Positions 8,061 through 20,008 are shown, counted from the stretch's first letter. The stretch: 64,000 bases of DNA from Hanleya hanleyi (GCA_036873755.1 JAVTVY010020541.1:17126-81125), one strand, 5' to 3'. Made by a program: numbers and translations. The notes: a model not told the origin generated them from the letters alone.

Positions 8061-8995
8061 ACAAGATGACACCTCACACGACGCATTCGCACCGCGGATG
8101 GTCCATCTCTACATCAAATAACATCCTTCACTGCTAAAAAATGCCCACTTTCGCTACTACTCGTACTGATGACGTCACCAATGACGTCACAGATGCTGTG
8201 GATATCCCTCAAATTGGGGTCTACACCCCGAGAGCTACAACATGACACCTCCCATGACGCATTCGCACCGCGGATGGTCCATCTCTACACCAAATAACAT
8301 CCTTCACTGCCCCAAAAGTCTTACTTTCGCTACTACTCCTACTGATGACGTCACCAATGACGTCACGGGTGCTGTGGACAGCCCTCAAATCGGGATGTAC
8401 ACCCCGAGAGCTACAACATGACACTTCCCTAGACACATTCGGACCAAAGATGGTCCCTCTCTACCCCAAATACCTTCCTTCACTGCCCCAAAATGCTCAC
8501 TTTCGCTACTACTCCTACTGATGACGTCACCAATGACGTCACAGATGCTGTGGACAGCCCTCAAATCGGGGTCTGCACCCCGAGAACTACAAGATGACAC
8601 CCCACACGACGCATTCGGACTGAGGATGGAGCATCTCTACCCCAAATACCTTCCTTCACTGCCCCAAAATGCTCACTTTCGCTACTACTCCTACTGATGA
8701 CGTCACCAATGACGTCACAGATGCTGTGGACAGCCCTCAAATCGGGGTCTGCACCCCGAGAACTACAAGATGACACCCCACACGACGCATTCGGACTGAG
8801 GATGGAGCATCTCTACCCCAAATACCTTCCTTCACTGCCCCAAAATGCACACTTTCGCTATTACTCGTACTGATGACGTCATCGATGACGTCACAGATGC
8901 TGTGAACAGCCCCCAAATCGGGGTCTACATCCCGAGAGCTACAACAGGACACCTCCCAGGACGCATTCGGACCAAGGATGGTCCATCTCGACCCC
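8060..8995. repeat. Block B inverted: five ~176-bp units with paired CRE sites
   Basis: Five tandem units, each with ACTGATGACGTCACC followed by AATGACGTCACAG or a close variant, at about 8170, 8345, 8520, 8697 and 8873. Two of the units (near 8460-8640 and 8640-8815) are almost identical, showing recent local duplication. Reverse complement of block B at 1561-1910. Confidence 0.9.
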
Positions 8996-9360
8996 AAACT
9001 CACCTCCACACACCCCCAAAATGGCCACTTTACTTACTACACCCAACTGCGCATGCGCAGATTGACGCGACTTGCACTTAAAAACACGCCATTCTGACTC
9101 TACCCCACACAAGCTTCACTTTGACACCTTCCACGACCCATTCGGACCCATAGCGGTCCATCTCTACCCCAAACACACACCCACATACCCCCCAAAATGC
9201 CTGCTTTCTATACTACGGCCAGACTGCGCATGCGCAGAATATTGACAACGTACGAACCATTAGTGTAGTCAAGTGCTCCTGCATGAGAGCTTCAAAATAA
9301 GACCTCATACGACACCATTGGACCACCAGGGACTCACCTAGACTCCAACACGTCCACCCA
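8996..9360. repeat. Block N inverted (NRF1-type palindromes)
   Basis: Two TGCGCATGCGCA palindromes near 9050 and 9228, between the CRE units and block A. It mirrors 1091-1560. Confidence 0.75.
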
Positions 9361-10335
9361 GTATGGATTTATACTTACATTGGGCTTATACCCCAGTATA
9401 TAGGTCTATATGGGGCTACAGACAGACCTCGAACTTTTTTCAAAAATTTCACCGTTTCGTGCCGGGACACTTCCTATCATGTTTGTCTTGACGAGACTAA
9501 GAAAACAAATCCAAACAACCATACCGCAAATGTATAGAAGTAGGTTTCCCAGTGGGACAAACATTGGACCTATACCTCCATAACCCGTATATGGGTCTAT
9601 ATGGGGCTATAGACAGACCTCGACCTTTTTTCAAAAATTTCACCGTTTCGTGCCGGGACACTTCCTATCATGTTTGTCTTGACGAGACTAAGAAAACAAA
9701 TCCAAACAACCATACCGCACATGTCTAGAAGTAGGTTTCCCAGTGGGACAAACATTGGTCCTATACCCCTAGTATGGGACTATATGGGTCTCCCTGAACT
9801 TTTTCCAAAAATTTCAACGATTTGCTCCGCGACACTTCCTATCATGTTTGTCTTGACGAGACTAAGAAAACGAGACCCCACAACCTATACCGCAAATGTC
9901 GAGAAGTAGGTTTCCCAGGATGGTCCTATACCCCCATATAGCCAGCCTATAGGCCTATATACAGACCTCGGTGACTTTTTCCAAAAATTCCACCGATTCG
10001 CCCCGGGACCCTTCCCATTGTCATTTTCTTGGCGAGACGAGAAAAACGCGACCCCACAAGCCATAGTAAAGCCCACGAAAAAAATTGACCATCCCCATAC
10101 CCCATACAGGCATTTTCCCGTATATTGTATAATACAGACCCCTATTGTAGGGGTGAAGTCCGAGTTCCGCTTTTTTTCTGAAGAAATTTTTACATGCACC
10201 CACCCCATTGACTTGATAGGCAGGCCCCGATAAGCCCGGGGACCAATATTAGCCCTTTTGGCTAGGGTTGATAGGTGTTTTCCCCTATTTTAGGAGTAAA
10301 GTCCGTGTTCCGCTTTTTTTCTGGAGAAAGTTTTA
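9361..10335. repeat. Blocks A2/A1 inverted, right side of unit 1
   Basis: Tandem ~160-180-bp units with CTATCATGTTTGTCTTGACGAG, AGTAGGTTTCCCAGTGGGAC and CACCGATTCGCCCCGGGACCC, ending in the A1 sequence (CCCCATTGACTTGATAGGCA, 10193-10220). Inverted relative to 1-1090. Confidence 0.8.
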
Positions 10336-10870
10336 CATGCACCCACGCATGACGGGATGCCCCTTCACATAGGCTTCACATTGATACCTCATACAACTCC
10401 ATCGGCCCATTAGGGGCTCCCCTAGATCCCAAAACGTCTATTTGCATACCCTTTTCCCACAATTCCCTGTCTGCGCATGCGTAGAATGGTGACAACGCTC
10501 GAGCCACTAGTCCAGTCAGATGCCCCCTCACATAGGCTTCACATTGATACCTCATACGACTCCATCGGCCCATTAGGGGCTCCCCTAGATCCCAACACGT
10601 CTATTTCCATACCCTTTTCCCACAATTCCCTGTCTGCGCATGCGCAGAATGGTGACAACGCCCGAGCCGCTAGTCCAGTCAGATGCCCCTTCACGAATGC
10701 TTCACTTTGATACCTCACTCGACCCAATCGGACCATGCAGCGTATTTGAATTCTGGGGACTACTTTTTCTCCGCGGAAGCTTTTTCCCGCGACCGCATCA
10801 CCGCCAGACATGACCGCATCACCGCGGAGGAATACAAAGGTCACGTGACCTTGTATCAGAGTTCAAGAGA
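10336..10870. repeat. Block H: ~175-bp units with NRF1-type sites, then a CCGCGG segment
   Basis: Units start GATGCCCC(T/C)TCAC and contain TTGATACCTCATACGACTCC, CTAGATCCCAA and a CTGCGCATGCGxAG site (near 10472 and 10636). After the last unit comes CTCCGCGGAAGC ... CACCGCGGAGG, an inverted CCGCGG pair, then GGTCACGTGACC. Homologous blocks: 22556-23200, 35230-35890, 47070-47720. Confidence 0.8.
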
Positions 10871-11925
10871 ATAAGCCGCTGTCACATTGGTCAAGTTTTT
10901 TTACCAAATTCAAGATGGCGGCCAAACTCTGGCAGAGGTCCCTTTCCAATCTCCAGCACCAACGTCTCAAGTTTAAGTGCAAAGAGGTCAATATGACTTT
11001 AAATCCGTAGACTATACTACTTGTCTCCAAACGATATGTTTATTTGGCTTATGATATGTGAAGATAGTTATATATTAAAACATTACACTGGCTTCATTGA
11101 ACTTGCCTTTCAGACCAGAACTGAGGCGTGATTTGATCTGTGACTGAAGCATTATGCTTCTTTTTTGCTCATTAAGACCGCTATTGGCGGGTAGTTCGTA
11201 TAGGCCCTATTTGACTGTGTCACCCAGTATTTGTTTATATAGATTCGTTTATTCATTCATTGGCAAATCAAATGCAATCATTAACTAAGTCAATCTGTGA
11301 TTTATATGTGATTAATTATTTCGTCAAATCAATTGTAATCATTAACTGTTATTCTGTGATTCTCATGCCTTATATGGGCGCTTGTAATTAGCAAATAAAT
11401 TCTATTCTATTCTATATGTAGATCGCGGCTCGCCTATGCCCATCATAGGGTTGTGGAGTCCGTGTTCCGCTTATTTCCGGAAAATGTGCATTCGCTATTC
11501 CACCCTTACCTCTCGCCTGGCCACAAGCCCCTGGGGACGAATGGATTAAGAATAATGATCAGCGATACGGATTTGATATTTTTGGAACATCATGATGTCT
11601 TGCCGGTGTCTCTTAGAATTTGGTTCTAATCATGGAATATGGAATATGTCTTTGGATTATGAACGCGGATATTCTTCAATGGACGACGGCTGAATGAATC
11701 AAGGACCAGACGCTTGTAATTTCAATTTCATGTCACAACTATAATCATAACGCAAGCGAGCTAGAAATTTCACATATTGGTACATATATTTTCTCTTGCC
11801 GTTACATTAAAAGACAGTTATATTTAGGACATTTTATTTTGTCGATTTCAACCATATCAGGTATAGGCCAAAATGCCAACTTATCGGCCCATCTCCTTTC
11901 CAGAAAGGGTGCCACGTCTGGTCAT
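10871..11925. other. Spacer between units 1 and 2, older repeats
   Basis: No gene recognised. A perfect YY1-type CAAGATGGCGGC is at 10911-10922. A stretch ending GCAAATAAATTCTATTCTATTCTAT (about 11380-11415) looks like the 3' end of a non-LTR retrotransposon. Part (about 11540-11720) is a dispersed repeat (GATCAGCGATACGGATT, GGAATATGGAATATG, GCGGATATTCTTCAATG) also found at 54420-54540 and inverted at 55600-55850. Confidence 0.55.
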
Positions 11926-12790
11926 TTAGAACACGATGGGAAGGGTTTCGGAGCGAAACGGTGAAATTTTTGGAAAAAGTTGACCGAGGCCTGGGTAGGC
12001 TCATATAGGCCCATACAGGCTATCGGGGTATAGGCCCATACTGGGTGGACGTTTTGGGGTCTAGGTGAGCCCCTAATGATCCTATGGTGTCGTGTGAGGT
12101 CTTATTTTGAAGCTCTCGTGGAGGAGCATCCGACTGGTCTAATAGTTCGTCCGTTTTCAATATTCTGCGCATGCGCAGTCTGGCCGTAGTATAGAAAGCA
12201 GGCATTTTGGGGGGTATGTGGGTGTGTGTTTGGGGTAGAGATGGACCGCTATGGGTCCGAATGGGTCGTCGAAGGTGTCAAAGTGAAGCTTGTGTGAGGT
12301 AGAGTCAGAAGGGCGTGTTTTTAAATGCAAGTCGCGCAGTTGGTTGTAGTAAGTAAAGTGGCCATTTTGGAGCAGTGCAGGAAGGTATTTGGTGTCGAGA
12401 TGGACCATCCTTGGTCCGAATGCGTCCTGGGAGGTGTCATTTTGTAGCTCTCGGGGTGTACATCCCGATTTGAGGGATGTCCACGTCATCTGTGACGTTA
12501 TTGGTGACGTCATCAGTACGAGTAGTAGCCAAAGTGAACATTTTGGGGCAGTGAAGGAAGGTATTTGGGTAGAAATGGACTACTATTGGTCCGAATGCGT
12601 TCTGGGAGATGTCATCTTGTAGCTTTCGGGGTGTACATCCCGATTTGAGGGATGTTCGCGTCATCTGTGACGTCATCGGTGACGTCATCAGTAGGAGTAG
12701 TAGCGAAAGTGTACATTTTGGGGCAGTGAAGGAAGGTATTTGGGGTAGAGAGGGACCATCCTTGATCCGCCTGCGCCCTGTGGGGTGTGC
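11926..12790. repeat. Unit 2 left satellite: truncated A2, then N and B blocks
   Basis: Starts abruptly in the middle of an A2 unit (GTCATTTAGAACACGATGGG), lacking the A1 and H blocks, then follows the order of 1040-1910: NRF1-type palindrome near 12166 and CRE pairs near 12490-12512 and 12668-12690. Very similar to unit 1, so a recent duplicate. Confidence 0.8.
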
Positions 12791-13095
12791 ATTATACTGA
12801 TATCTTTGCTGTATTATACCATATCTGTCTCGCATCATACCAAATATGTGCTGTATTATACCCTATCTGTCCACTGTTATACAATATCCGCCCTGTATTA
12901 TACCAAATCTGTCCTGTATTGTGTCATATTTGTCCTGTATTATACAATATATGTTCTGTATTATACCAATTCTGTGCTGTATTATACAGTATCTGTCCTG
13001 TATTATATCAAATCTGTGCTGTATTATACCATATCTGTCCTGTATTGTATCAAATATGTCCTGTATTATACAATATATATTCTGTATTATACAAT
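12785..13095. repeat. 20-bp minisatellite (block C), unit 2
   Basis: Same CTGTATTATACCATATCTGT array as 1911-2185, with two additional units near 12810-12870. It lies at the 3' side of ZFa copy 2. Confidence 0.9.
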
Positions 13096-13166
13096 CGCAT
13101 AGCGGTTGTCATGAATAACAACAAGTTCAGCAATGTTCATACAGTTTATTATCCCCAATGTTACAT

Positions 13167-13199
13167 CATACCCAGGCTGGGGGAGCCGCCCTGGGTATG
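13167..13199 (-). promoter_or_regulatory. 3' hairpin of ZFa copy 2
   Basis: Same 10-bp stem and loop as 2250-2282, downstream of ZFa copy 2 on the minus strand, again flanked by AATAAA signals on that strand. Confidence 0.55.
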
Positions 13200-13371
13200 T
13201 TTAGTATGTTCACAGCAAAACAAATTGAAATATCAAACACCATGTTTTATTATTTAACGCACCGTCACATTAGGTACAAGTGTTTACTGAGCTCAAGTCA
13301 ACGATCAGCATGTAGACATATAGAGTATGTACGGCATGTTATGGTATTCATCAGTGCACGAGTGAATGCAT

Positions 13372-14483
13372 TCATCCGATGGGAAGATTCCGTAATTTGG
13401 TCACGAAAAACGTAACATTGGTCACCCTCTCCACGAACCATTGGGTGGTGGGGCGTTGTTGTTGGGCCCATTCCAAGGGATCCACGGTGTCCAGTTTCTC
13501 CAGCATCGTCTCTAGCGAGGCCCGGTTAATGATGGTAAACGGTTGGTCAAATACCCGGATGTTACTGCTCGGGTAGAAGTATCTGACTTGATCTGTCTCC
13601 TTATGCTGCAGCACATAACCAAACGCCAGATTTAATTTGAACGACGTAGCTTGGTCATTGAAGATGGCTTCCATGTAGCTGCGTAGACGGGCGAGATCGG
13701 TCAGTCGGAAATTGTAGATATCTTGAATAGGGCGATGACGGTGGAAACCATGCCGTATCATGGGCCAATGGCGCCGATAGATGTCACTCACTGGATGGGC
13801 GTCCTGTAACAGATCGCTAGGAACAGCCACTGCATCTTCCAGAAAATGTTCGATGTCGTCAGGCGTATGACTCGAAACCGTAACGCTGGGGTCCGGCTGG
13901 ATATCCAGGCCCTCCTGGACTGTGGGTATAGGCGGGCTCTTCGTCATCGCATCACCAGTGGCGTTCGTCTCCCCGGGTTCATCTTCACTGGGTCTGTCCT
14001 TCCGCAGCTCCTCTTTAGTGGAAAGTTGTCGCCCAAACCGTAGAGACGGGGCATGAATCAAACCAACTGGGTCGTTTGAAGAGTCGACCACAATCGTTAC
14101 ATTGTACCGTCGCACCCCCGTGGAGTGCCCTCTCATGGCGCAGTAAATTATCTTCCCGATTGAATGACCGTGCGCAGATTATACAAGTATACCGTGCATC
14201 GTTGTGGGTGGAGGCCTCGTGACGTCGTAAACTTTCTATAAGAGTAAACTGCTTCTGGCAAGTTGTGCAAGTGAACGTCTTGGTGGTTGACAGTGTCGGA
14301 TGAAACGACCAGGCCGCTATCCTCGTGGAGTGCCCTCTCATGGCGCAGTAAATTATCCTCCCGATTGAATGACCGTGCGCAGGTTATACAAGTATACCGT
14401 GCATCGTTGTGGGTGGAGGCCTCGTGACGTCGTAAACTGTCTATACGAGTAAACTGCTTCTGGCAAGTTGTGCAAGTGAACAT
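13372..14483 (-). pseudogene. ZFa copy 2: zinc-finger gene broken by two deletions
   Basis: Nearly identical to ZFa copy 1. The start (14483) and first two fingers are intact. A 2-nt deletion near 14292, in the linker before finger 3, shifts the frame, and a 17-nt deletion near 14060 removes the start of the linker after finger 5. The C-terminal domain down to LPIG-stop remains open in its own frame. The promoter and 3' hairpin are preserved. It cannot make the full 376-aa product without frameshifting; a two-finger peptide is the most that could be made. Confidence 0.85.
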
Positions 14484-14526
14484 CTTGGTGGTTGACAGTG
14501 TCTGATGAAACGGCCAGGCCGTTTCC

Positions 14527-14561
14527 CTTTTATAGCAAGCTAGCTGTTGATCTATTTTTAG
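14527..14561 (-). promoter_or_regulatory. Core promoter of ZFa copy 2
   Basis: CTAAAAATAG (14552-14561) and TATAAAAG (14527-14534) on the minus strand, as in copy 1. Confidence 0.75.
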
Positions 14562-14619
14562 CACACTCAGTTCAACTGCCCCAAGTCGAGGACCGAGATG
14601 TATTGGTGTACGACTGAGC

Positions 14620-16110
14620 TGTATTGCGCGCGCGCGCGCGTGTGTGTGTGCGTGTATGTGTGGGCAGTGGGTTTTCCATCCGGGACCTTGTCAACATCCG
14701 AGTCTCCCAGTGGGTTCTCCCATCCGGGTACTGTGGTTTTACATCCAGGTCTTCATCTTACATCCGGGTTTTCCATGTTTATGGTCACGTGACCGGAACC
14801 GGAAGTTGTCACAAGACAGGTGGGACCTACTTGCGTCTGTGTGTATGTGTGTGTGCTTGCGTATGAGTGTACACGTGTGTGCGTGTTTGTGCGTGTGCGT
14901 GCATGTGCGTGTGTGTGTTTATGCGTTTGTGAGGATCTGTGTCTGTGATTGCGTGTGTGTGTGCGTGTGTGTATGCATGTGTGTGTTTGCGTCTGTGTGT
15001 GTTTGCTTGCGTGTGCATTGCGTATGTGTATGTGTGTACGTGTGTGTGTGTATTTGTGTGTATGAGTGTGTGTGTATCCATCTGTGTGTGTGTGCGTGCA
15101 TATGCGTGCATGTGCGTGTGTATACGTGTGTGTGTATGCGCGTGTGTGTGGGTGAGTGCGTCTGTGTGTATGTGTGCGCGTGCATGTGCGTGTGTGTTTA
15201 TGCGTATGTGTGCGTCTGTGTGCATGTGTGTGCGTGTGGGTGTATGCGTGTGTGTTTGCATGCGTGTGTGTATGTATGTGTATGCGTCTGTGTTTTTGTG
15301 TGTATGTGTGTCGCCGTATGAAGGCGCACGCTCCTGTGGTGCACCCGCACCCTGGCGTACCCTATGCCCGTCTTGTTACGCCCCTCGTATCTATGTGTGT
15401 GTGTGTGTGTGTGTGCGTGCATGTACAGGTGCATGTGTATGCGTGTTGCGTGTGCGTGTGTATACATGTCTGTGTGTTTGCGTCTGTGGGTGCGTGCTTG
15501 CGTGTACGCTTGTGTGTGTGTGTGAGTATGTGTGTGCGCGTGTGCATGTGTTTGTGTGTGTATGCATGTGTGTGTATGCGTCTGTGTGTGCGTGTGTGTG
15601 TTTGTATGTGTATGCATGTGTGCTTGCGTGGTTTTGTATGTGTGTGTGTGTGTATGCGTGTGTGTGTGTGTATGCTTGCGTGTACGCGTGTGTGTACGCG
15701 TGTGTGTATGCGTCTGTGTGTGCATGCGTGTGTGTAGGTGTGTGTGTATGCATGTGTGTGTGCGTGTGTGTTTGCATGCGTGTGTGTATGTATGTGTATG
15801 TGTATGCGTATGTGTTTCTGTGTGTATGTGTGTCGCCGTATGAAGGCGCACGCTCCTATGGTGCACCCGCACCCTGGCGTACCCTATGCCCGTCTTGTCA
15901 CGCCCCTCGTGCCTGTGTGTATGTGTGTGTGTGTGTGCGTGCATGTGCGTGTGTATGCGTGTTGCGTGTGTGCGTGCATGTGTGTGTATGCGTCTGTGTG
16001 CGTGTGTGTGTGTGCTAGCGTGTGTGTAATCGTGTGTGTGTGTGTGCGTGTGTGTGTGTGTGTATGCAGCATGTGTGTGTATACGTCTGTGGGTAGGTGT
16101 GTGTATGTCG
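14620..16110. repeat. TG-rich array of unit 2 with an internal ~520-bp duplication
   Basis: A long TGTGTG/TGCGTG array, preceded by the same ETS-type and E-box flank as unit 1 (14680-14825). A non-repetitive insert with TATGAAGGCGCACGCTCCT and CACCCGCACCCTGGCGTACC occurs twice (15310-15395 and 15833-15912), embedded in a ~520-bp tandem duplication. The insert resembles the apex of the unit 3 palindrome (41400-41470). Confidence 0.8.
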
Positions 16111-17680
16111 CCGTGTGCCATGATACAGACAGATGAGAGGAACACCAGGGTACCAGGAACTGACCTTTGACCCCTGCGCGCTAGCGCATATTGACCGTTG
16201 ACCTCAGAAATTTGCATATCACGTGACAGGTAAAGGTCAACATCATACCCAAGCTGGGGGAGCCGCGTTGGGTATATTTACAATTCAAGAAGATTCCTGT
16301 CCAATCAGAGGCCACCATTTGCATGTTTCATATTCGTTCCTGTCCGTTAGATGTATTCTTGTCCAATCAGAAGTCTCCATTTCAGAAAGTTCCAGCTTCG
16401 GGCATGTTCGCTCTGAACCGTTTATTCTAATCGTCATCGGGCAGGTCAGGATACCGTTGAGGCAACATATCCTCAGATAGTTGTTTGCGCATTCTGAGTA
16501 TCTATCAGTGCATGGGTGAATACTTTCATCCGATGGGGGTGGTGGGTCAGTTTAACCACACTCACTCACTCACTCACTCACTCACTCACTCACCGTCGTT
16601 AGTGCGTCCATGCGTTAAGACAGGCGTTGGGGACGCCTCACGGGCGTTTTGCACGCCTCACTCACTCACTCACTGACGCGCGAGGGCGTCAACGCCCGGT
16701 GGTGGTGGTGGGAGCTCCCGTGTGGCAGAGCTCTTGGATCGGAGCTCTTGGAGCTCAAAGCGTGTGGCTCAGAGCTCGGAAGTGACATTTGCATGTGACC
16801 TCTGTGAGGTCACTTCCGCTTCCGTTCACGTGACCGGAACTGACCTTTGACCCCTGCGCGCGCCAACAATACCGGATAAAAATTGCGCGCAGGGGTCAAA
16901 GGTCAGTTCCGGTCACGTGAACGGTAGCGGAAGTGACCTCACAGAGGTCACATGCAAATGTCACTTCCGAGCTCTGAGCTCCACACGCTTTGAGCTCCAA
17001 GAGCTCCGATCCTAGAGCTCTGCCACACGGGAGCTCCCACCACCACCACCGGGCGCTGACGCCCTCGCGCGTGAGTGAGTGAGTGAGTGAGGCGTGCAAA
17101 ACGCCCGTGAGGCGTCCCCAACGCCCGTCTTAACGCATGGACGCACTAACGACGGTGAGTGAGTGAGTGAGTGAGTGTGGTTAAACCCACCACCCCCATC
17201 GGATGAAAGTATGCACTGATAGATACTCAGAATGCGCAAACAACTATCTGAGGATATGTTGCCTCAACGGTATCCTGACCTGCCCGATGACGATTAGAAC
17301 AAACGGTTCAGAGCGAACATGGCCGAAGCTGGAACTTTCTGAAATGGAGAATTCTGATTGGACAAGAATACATCTAACGGACAGGAACGAATATGAAACA
17401 TGCAAATGGTGGCCTCTGATTGGACAGGAATCTTCTTGAATTGTAAATATACCCAACGCGGCTCCCCCAGCTTGGGTATGATGTTGGCCTTTGACCTGTC
17501 ACGTGATATGCAAATTTCTGAGGTCAAAGATCAATATGCGCTAGCGCGCAGGGGTCAAAGGTCAGTTCCTGGTACCCTGGTGTTCCTCTCATCTGTCTGT
17601 ATCATGGCACACGGCGACATACACACACCTACCCACAGACGTATACACACACATGCTGCATACACACACACACACGCACA
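16050..17680. repeat. Palindrome at the centre of unit 2
   Basis: A ~1.6-kb inverted repeat, axis near 16862. The arms include, from outside in: GTGTGTATGTCGCCGTGTGCC, a DR1/E-box segment (TGACCTTTGACCCCTG, ATATCACGTGAC), the 3' tail of a ZFb gene with its hairpin (16245-16275 and 17449-17479), a (CACT)n/(GTGA)n array, a GAGCTC-rich segment, and the CCGGAAC/DR1 core closing on GCGCGC with a ~23-nt spacer. The ZFb tails point outward from no coding region, so they are captured fragments. Confidence 0.9.
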
Positions 17681-18255
17681 CACACACACCCACCCACACA
17701 CACACACCCGCATACACACACATGCATACACAGACGCATATACACACGAACGCATACACACATGCATACACACACGCGTACACACACTCGCAAGCACACC
17801 AACATACACAAAGAGACATACATACACATGCATACACGCATACGCAGGCATACACACACGCACACATACACAGAGACGCATACACACATACACATAGACT
17901 CATATACACACGCACACACACACACGCGTAAAGACACTCGCAAGCACACACACATACACACAGAGGCTTACACACACACATGCACGCATACACGCACACG
18001 CACACACGCCTACACACACACACGCAAGCACACACACACACACACACACGCACACAGACGCATACACACAGATACACGCACACACACGCACATGCACGCA
18101 CACCCGCACATAAACACACACATGCATACCCACACACCTACACAAACACACGCATGCACACACACACACACACACACAGACACATACATACATTGCAGAC
18201 ACACAGACACACACACGCATACACGCACATGCACGCACACGCACACACAATACGA
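17680..18255. repeat. CA-rich array of unit 2
   Basis: ACACAC/GCATACACAC tract, reverse complement in type to 14620-16110. Open frames are His-Thr runs without meaning. Confidence 0.9.
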
Positions 18256-18429
18256 CTGACTTCACATGCAGGACATGAGAGCTTCTGGACCTGGGCCTGA
18301 TAGAAGTCCGGGATGGTAGTACATTCGTGAACATCCGGCCACTTTTACATCCGGGACTTTTACATCCGGCTACATCCGGGTTCTTGTACATCCCTGACTG
18401 TAGAACATCCGGGTACTCCTATGTTGGCC

Positions 18430-18437
18430 TATAAGAG
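18430..18437 (+). promoter_or_regulatory. TATA box of small zinc-finger gene, copy 2
   Basis: TATAAGAG in the same context as copy 1 (CCTATAAGAGCCGAAAG), with the ACATCCGG repeats upstream at 18330-18415. Confidence 0.65.
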
Positions 18438-18481
18438 CCGAAAGTTTTACGGCATTCATCATTTCCAGATCCACAGCCGAT

Positions 18482-18769
18482 ATGTTCTCTTGCACAACTT
18501 GCTCGAAGCGCTTTCATCGCCTGGACAGTTTGCGTTGTCACACACGTGCATGCCACGAAGTACCCATGCATACATGTGCGGATTGTGATATAGCCTTTAA
18601 GCATCCCAGTCAATTGAGTCGTCACCGAAATGTCATACACGGATCACGCTCGCCACTCTCGAGACCGGATATTTCAGTTTCTATCGGAATGCATCTGAGA
18701 ATAGAAGAACCCATGGAGGTCGATTCGCCGCGGATTAAAGAGCCGATGGAGATTGATCTCAGTGTTTAA
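18482..18769 (+). CDS. Small two-finger C2H2 protein, copy 2
   Basis: A 95-aa protein nearly identical to copy 1, with both C2H2 fingers complete. Differences include Arg to Cys in finger 1 (RACHEV), Gln to Pro after finger 2, and Glu to Lys in the acidic repeat (PRIKEPMEIDLSV). The frame is intact. It precedes ZFb copy 2 on the same strand. Whether it is expressed is unknown. Confidence 0.7.
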   Translation: MFSCTTCSKRFHRLDSLRCHTRACHEVPMHTCADCDIAFKHPSQLSRHRNVIHGSRSPLSRPDISVSIGMHLRIEEPMEVDSPRIKEPMEIDLSV

Positions 18770-19003
18770 TGAGAGAAGTAAGAGCTTCGAGCTTCAGTAT
18801 CATGGATTGCCAGAAGACGTTTAGGTTACACTGAACGAAGATTGAACTTTCTGAAATGATGGCTTCTGATTGGTCGATAGGCCGGTCACCTCCCCTCTAA
18901 CTTCCGGGTTCTTGACGTCCGCGCCTACATCCGGGTTCTTGTTGCTGACATCCGCGCCTACATCCGGGTTCTTGTCGCTGACGTCCAAGTTGAACTGATT
19001 GTG

Positions 19004-19038
19004 CTAAAAATAGATCACCAGCTAGCTTGCTATAAAAG
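19004..19038 (+). promoter_or_regulatory. Core promoter of ZFb copy 2
   Basis: CTAAAAATAG (19004-19013) and TATAAAAG (19031-19038), conserved spacing to the ATG at 19084. Confidence 0.75.
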
Positions 19039-19083
19039 GGAAGCGGCCTGGCCGTTTCATCAGACACTCTGTCAACAACCAAG

Positions 19084-20008
19084 ATGTTCACTTGTACTAC
19101 GTGCTCGAAATCATTCACTCGTCTGCACGACTTGCGCCGCCATGAGGCTACCAAGCACGACGGAACCGCCCGGTATAGCTGTACGGTATGTACACTGTCG
19201 TTTCAGCGCCCGGATCATTTACAGCGCCATGAACGTTCAATTCATGGGCCACCCAAGCGTCCATGCGAAGAATGTGGTCAACTCTTCAAACGACCCAGTC
19301 AGTTAAAACGGCATGAGCGTTTGATTCATGGTCCGTCACCACGGCATGAGGGACAACTTTCCACTAAAGAGGCACCCAGGAGGGACAGACTCACTGAAGA
19401 TGAACCCGGGGAGACGAATGCCACTGGTGATGCGATCACGGAGAGCCCGCCTATACCCACAGTTCAGAAGAGCCTAGATATCCAGCCGGTCCCTAGCATT
19501 ACTGTTCCAGTCATACGCCTGACAACAACGAACATTTTCTGGAAGATGCAGTGGATGTTCCCAGCGATCTCTTACCCGAAGATCATCCAGTGAGTGAGAT
19601 GTATCGACGCCATTGGTCCATGATCCGACACTGTTTCCACCGTCATCGCCCTATATTGGACTTGTACAATTTCCGACTGACCGACCTCGCCCGTCTACGC
19701 AGCTACGTGGAAGCCATCTTCAATGACCAACCTACGTCCTTCACATTAAATGTAGCATTTGGGTACATCTTATGCCATAAGATGACGGGTGAATTGCGCT
19801 ATTTCTATTCCAGTGCCATCAACCCAGTGTACGACCATCCTTTTACAATCACCAATCGGGCGTCGCTAGAGACGATGCTGGCCCAACTGGACACTGTGGA
19901 TCCCTTGGAATGGGCCTATGAACAGCGCCCCAACACCAAGTGGATAGTGGAGATAATGACCAATGTTACGTTCTTCGTGGTTAAACTGACCACCCCCCCA
20001 TCGGATGA
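19084..20008 (+). pseudogene. ZFb copy 2: zinc-finger gene with one frameshift
   Basis: ATG at 19084 is intact (MFTCTTCSKSF). Three C2H2 fingers at about residues 2-25, 31-54 and 59-82. A 1-nt deletion near 19506 (GTTCCAGTC where others have GTTCCCAGTC) shifts the frame between the linker and the C-terminal domain. The domain itself remains open in another frame from the ATG at 19551. The C-run near 19993 has seven Cs, so that second frame misses the ancestral stop and runs to 20249. Only the finger half could be made from the original start. Confidence 0.85.

Noticed and set aside
8221..9009. Repeated ~71-90-codon ORFs with ICDVIGDVISRSSSES
   Set aside because: One frame of each 176-bp satellite unit. 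The repeated reading follows from the unit being close to a multiple of three between stops, not from a gene.
14644..18391. ORFs of 225, 359 and 339 codons in the unit 2 TG/CA arrays
   Set aside because: Simple-sequence translation products with no domain; same artefact as in unit 1.
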